IMG/VR virus record: IMGVR_UViG_3300030333_001988
Span: 1 to 28,667 of that record
DNA: 28,667 bases
From: a virus
Strand: one strand, 5' to 3'
This document shows, piece after piece, positions 26,781 to 28,667 of the stretch; position 1 is the first letter of the stretch, and each line of letters starts with the position of its first letter. The notes under the pieces were generated by a model, which saw only the letters and a program-made list of their open reading frames with translations, was not told where the DNA came from and did no database searches. The position numbers and the translations under genes are program-made.

Positions 26781-28667
26781 TTAGAAATGAAATAGATGTG
26801 AATGTTCTATATCACTATCAACAAATTTAATATTATAAGTAACAGGATGTACTTTATTTGTTGCAAAATCATGTATTGTAGCTACGTCTGTTCCTGTAGC
26901 GTTCTCCTGATTACTTTGTCCTCCTTTTATAATACCTATTACTACCGAATCTTGGGGAAAATCTGTAGATGTCCAATCTATTATAGTCTGTACTTGAAAC
27001 TCATTTGGATGTTCATCATTCCAATACAATATATAATGGCTATTTAATCCCATGTCACCATTTAACATATCTGAGTCTTTGGTTGAACCTGCTCTAATTA
27101 CATATTCTTCGCCTGTATCTAATATTAAAGTTCTAGAAGCTGCTGATTGTTCTTTATGTGGTTGGCTTGAACTATATCCCCAACGAATTTCTTTTGCTCT
27201 TTGAACAAAAACGGCTACATCATCAGCATGAGCCGAACTTCCATTGAATGCTCTTACTACTGTAAGGTCATTGCTTGAAACATTTGTTACTACCATATGT
27301 TCGCTAGCTGTAGCATTAGAAACACATAATACTTGTCCTGCAGAAAAATGGGCTCCATTATCTACAGTAACTGTTGTATCTGTAGTATTAGCTATTGCCC
27401 CATTTAATAATGATCCTGATGGAGCCATATTTGAAATATGCATAGGCTCATTAGTGTCTTTTCCTAAAGCAAATTTTTGTTGTGATCTATTTCTTTTAAT
27501 ATGATAAATACTTCTTTCTACACTTTCATTACTTAAAATTTCAGTTGTAATAGGATATTTTATTATATTTGAAGTTTCTTTTTTAATAGTTTCAAATTCT
27601 GTCCTTAAAATATTATTTAAATCAGTAAAAGTTAAACTAGAGACTAAGTGATCGTTGTCTATATTTGCTATATCATTGTCTACTCTTACTATATCTCCTG
27701 CTCTAATTGGTACATGTACTTTTACAAACTGTCCTGCAGCTAATGCTGTATCATCTGCCCATTCTTCAGTAGTTCTTCCATTTATTTGAATACCTTGAAT
27801 TGATCCTGAAGCACTTGCTGTTTTATCTGTTCTATCATCTAATACATCTGAGATATATGCATGAGGCCATACTTCTTTTATTACGGCTCCTACTGCATGA
27901 TCTTCATCTATAGTATAAGTATGGGCTTCATTTCTTTGTACTCCTGTAAAAGTATCTGATGTTTTACCACTATAATCAAATAATTCGTTTCCTATCTCAA
28001 TAGTTCCTGAAGATGGGAAGTTTGCAGTTGCATTAGCATCTATTGTGCCTGATCCTGTCATAGCAGTTGAAGAAGATATAGCAGTCCTTACTGTAGTTTG
28101 GGCAGGGTCTTTAGTAAAATTGATATCTTCGTATTTTTCTATCGCCATCCCTGTTTTTATACCCCATTTTCTAGGGTCTATATAATGTGCTGAATTAGAT
28201 AATAGAGCTATATCTACTCCATGACCTGTTGAAAGATTACTAGTTTTTCCTACTATACTAGAATATGGGTACTTAGTTATGGCAAACAATCCATTAAGAC
28301 CATTTGTTTGATGACTAGTAATTAAAGAAGCTGTAATAGCTTCTCTTATATCTCTTTTATTATTTATGCCTGTTAATCTAACTCTTCTTACTCTAGGCAT
28401 TCCATATTTTTCTCTTAATCTCCCTTCTTTAGGTTTTATATAAGAGGTTATTCCTGAAGTATTTCCTACCATTTGAGTTAATAAATATACTTTAGTATTA
28501 TCATCATGAGTCGCTGCTACTGTAGAACCTACTCCTCTTGTACAACCTGTTAAATTCTCACTACTTATTCCTGTATAAGTTATAATTTCGTTGTCTATCA
28601 GAATTGCCCCACCTGCACTTGGCAAGTCACTAGCATCATCTAAGGTTATAGTAGTCTCACTATCATC
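26781..28667 (-). CDS. Large virion or tail protein, 5' end beyond the window
   Basis: 628 residues are visible and the frame is open to the right edge, so the true start lies outside. Three copies of a module seen in phage tail and fibre proteins are present: GGAILIDNEIITYTGIS with GCTRGVGSTVAATH at the right edge, GTIEIGNELFDYSGKT with GVQRNEAHTY midway, and GQVLCVSNATASEHMVVT with VVRAFNGSSAH near the C-terminal third. Each has a G-x-I/V-L-x-x-x-x-E strand followed by a G-x-x-R-x-x-x-x-x-x-H loop. The rest includes VHVPIRAGDIVRVDND and LDTGEEYVIRAG. No lyase or peptidase motif is visible. It is probably a late tail, baseplate or fibre protein, the last gene of a block that precedes the regulators. 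Confidence 0.65.
   Translation of the reverse strand, partial: DDSETTITLDDASDLPSAGGAILIDNEIITYTGISSENLTGCTRGVGSTVAATHDDNTKVYLLTQMVGNTSGITSYIKPKEGRLREKYGMPRVRRVRLTGINNKRDIREAITASLITSHQTNGLNGLFAITKYPYSSIVGKTSNLSTGHGVDIALLSNSAHYIDPRKWGIKTGMAIEKYEDINFTKDPAQTTVRTAISSSTAMTGSGTIDANATANFPSSGTIEIGNELFDYSGKTSDTFTGVQRNEAHTYTIDEDHAVGAVIKEVWPHAYISDVLDDRTDKTASASGSIQGIQINGRTTEEWADDTALAAGQFVKVHVPIRAGDIVRVDNDIANIDNDHLVSSLTFTDLNNILRTEFETIKKETSNIIKYPITTEILSNESVERSIYHIKRNRSQQKFALGKDTNEPMHISNMAPSGSLLNGAIANTTDTTVTVDNGAHFSAGQVLCVSNATASEHMVVTNVSSNDLTVVRAFNGSSAHADDVAVFVQRAKEIRWGYSSSQPHKEQSAASRTLILDTGEEYVIRAGSTKDSDMLNGDMGLNSHYILYWNDEHPNEFQVQTIIDWTSTDFPQDSVVIGIIKGGQSNQENATGTDVATIHDFATNKVHPVTYNIKFVDSDIEHSHLFHF

Noticed and set aside
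1-28667. tRNA genes, CRISPR arrays, integrase, transposons or attachment sites
   Set aside because: None was seen on either strand; there is no cloverleaf, spaced direct repeat or recombinase motif that I could support.

Overview
This window is part of the genome of a tailed double-stranded DNA bacteriophage (Caudoviricetes). The sequence is AT-rich, gene-dense, and every convincing gene lies on the minus strand, so the map reads from right to left. A bacterial host is indicated by strong AGGAG-type ribosome binding sites, by overlapping start and stop codons (ATGA, TAATG), and by a virus-encoded sigma-70-type factor. TAA, TGA and TAG all serve as stops, so the standard bacterial code applies. 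I saw no tRNA, CRISPR array, insertion sequence, integrase or lysogeny repressor. Neither lysis genes nor a tape measure protein are inside the window. Host and species cannot be named from this sequence; gene content resembles environmental, possibly aquatic, phages.

Layout in transcription order. (1) Right edge, 26781-28667: the C-terminal part of a large virion or tail protein, open at the window edge. (2) 25573-26774: regulatory genes, namely a helix-turn-helix/zinc-finger protein, a sigma factor and a small unknown. (3) 20010-25570: replication, with a DnaB-like helicase, a 56-residue small protein, a CHC2/TOPRIM primase, a probable ssDNA-binding protein and a family A DNA polymerase, followed by two small genes, one possibly MazG-like. 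(4) 16449-20008: recombination and nuclease genes, with a RecA/UvsX-like recombinase, a DUF559-type nuclease, a PD-(D/E)XK nuclease, two unknowns, a RuvC-like resolvase and one further unknown. (5) 14270-16445: packaging, with small and large terminase. (6) 12389-14260: an adenosylcobalamin-dependent (class II) ribonucleotide reductase between terminase and portal, followed by a small very basic protein. (7) 318-11929: head genes, with portal, a basic accessory protein, a zinc ribbon, a helix-turn-helix plus metallophosphoesterase fusion, an HK97 gp10-like neck protein, a probable scaffold, the major capsid protein, a probable decoration protein, two further virion proteins and a prohead protease with a long C-terminal extension. 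(8) Left edge: two microproteins, one with six cysteines and one with a membrane segment, and possibly the first codons of another gene.

Together the genes give the phage its own fork (polymerase, helicase, primase, likely SSB), recombination-coupled replication and branch resolution (RecA-like, RuvC-like, two nucleases), deoxynucleotide supply independent of oxygen (NrdJ), control of transcription (sigma factor), and head assembly with headful- or site-directed packaging. Only two intergenic regions carry visible control structures: a leader upstream of the scaffold/capsid genes and a strong terminator-like hairpin just after the capsid gene. The least understood items are the HTH-phosphoesterase fusion in the head cluster, the zinc ribbon that overlaps it out of frame, the left-edge microprotein pair, and a recurrent AGTATAATA motif that may be a promoter element.
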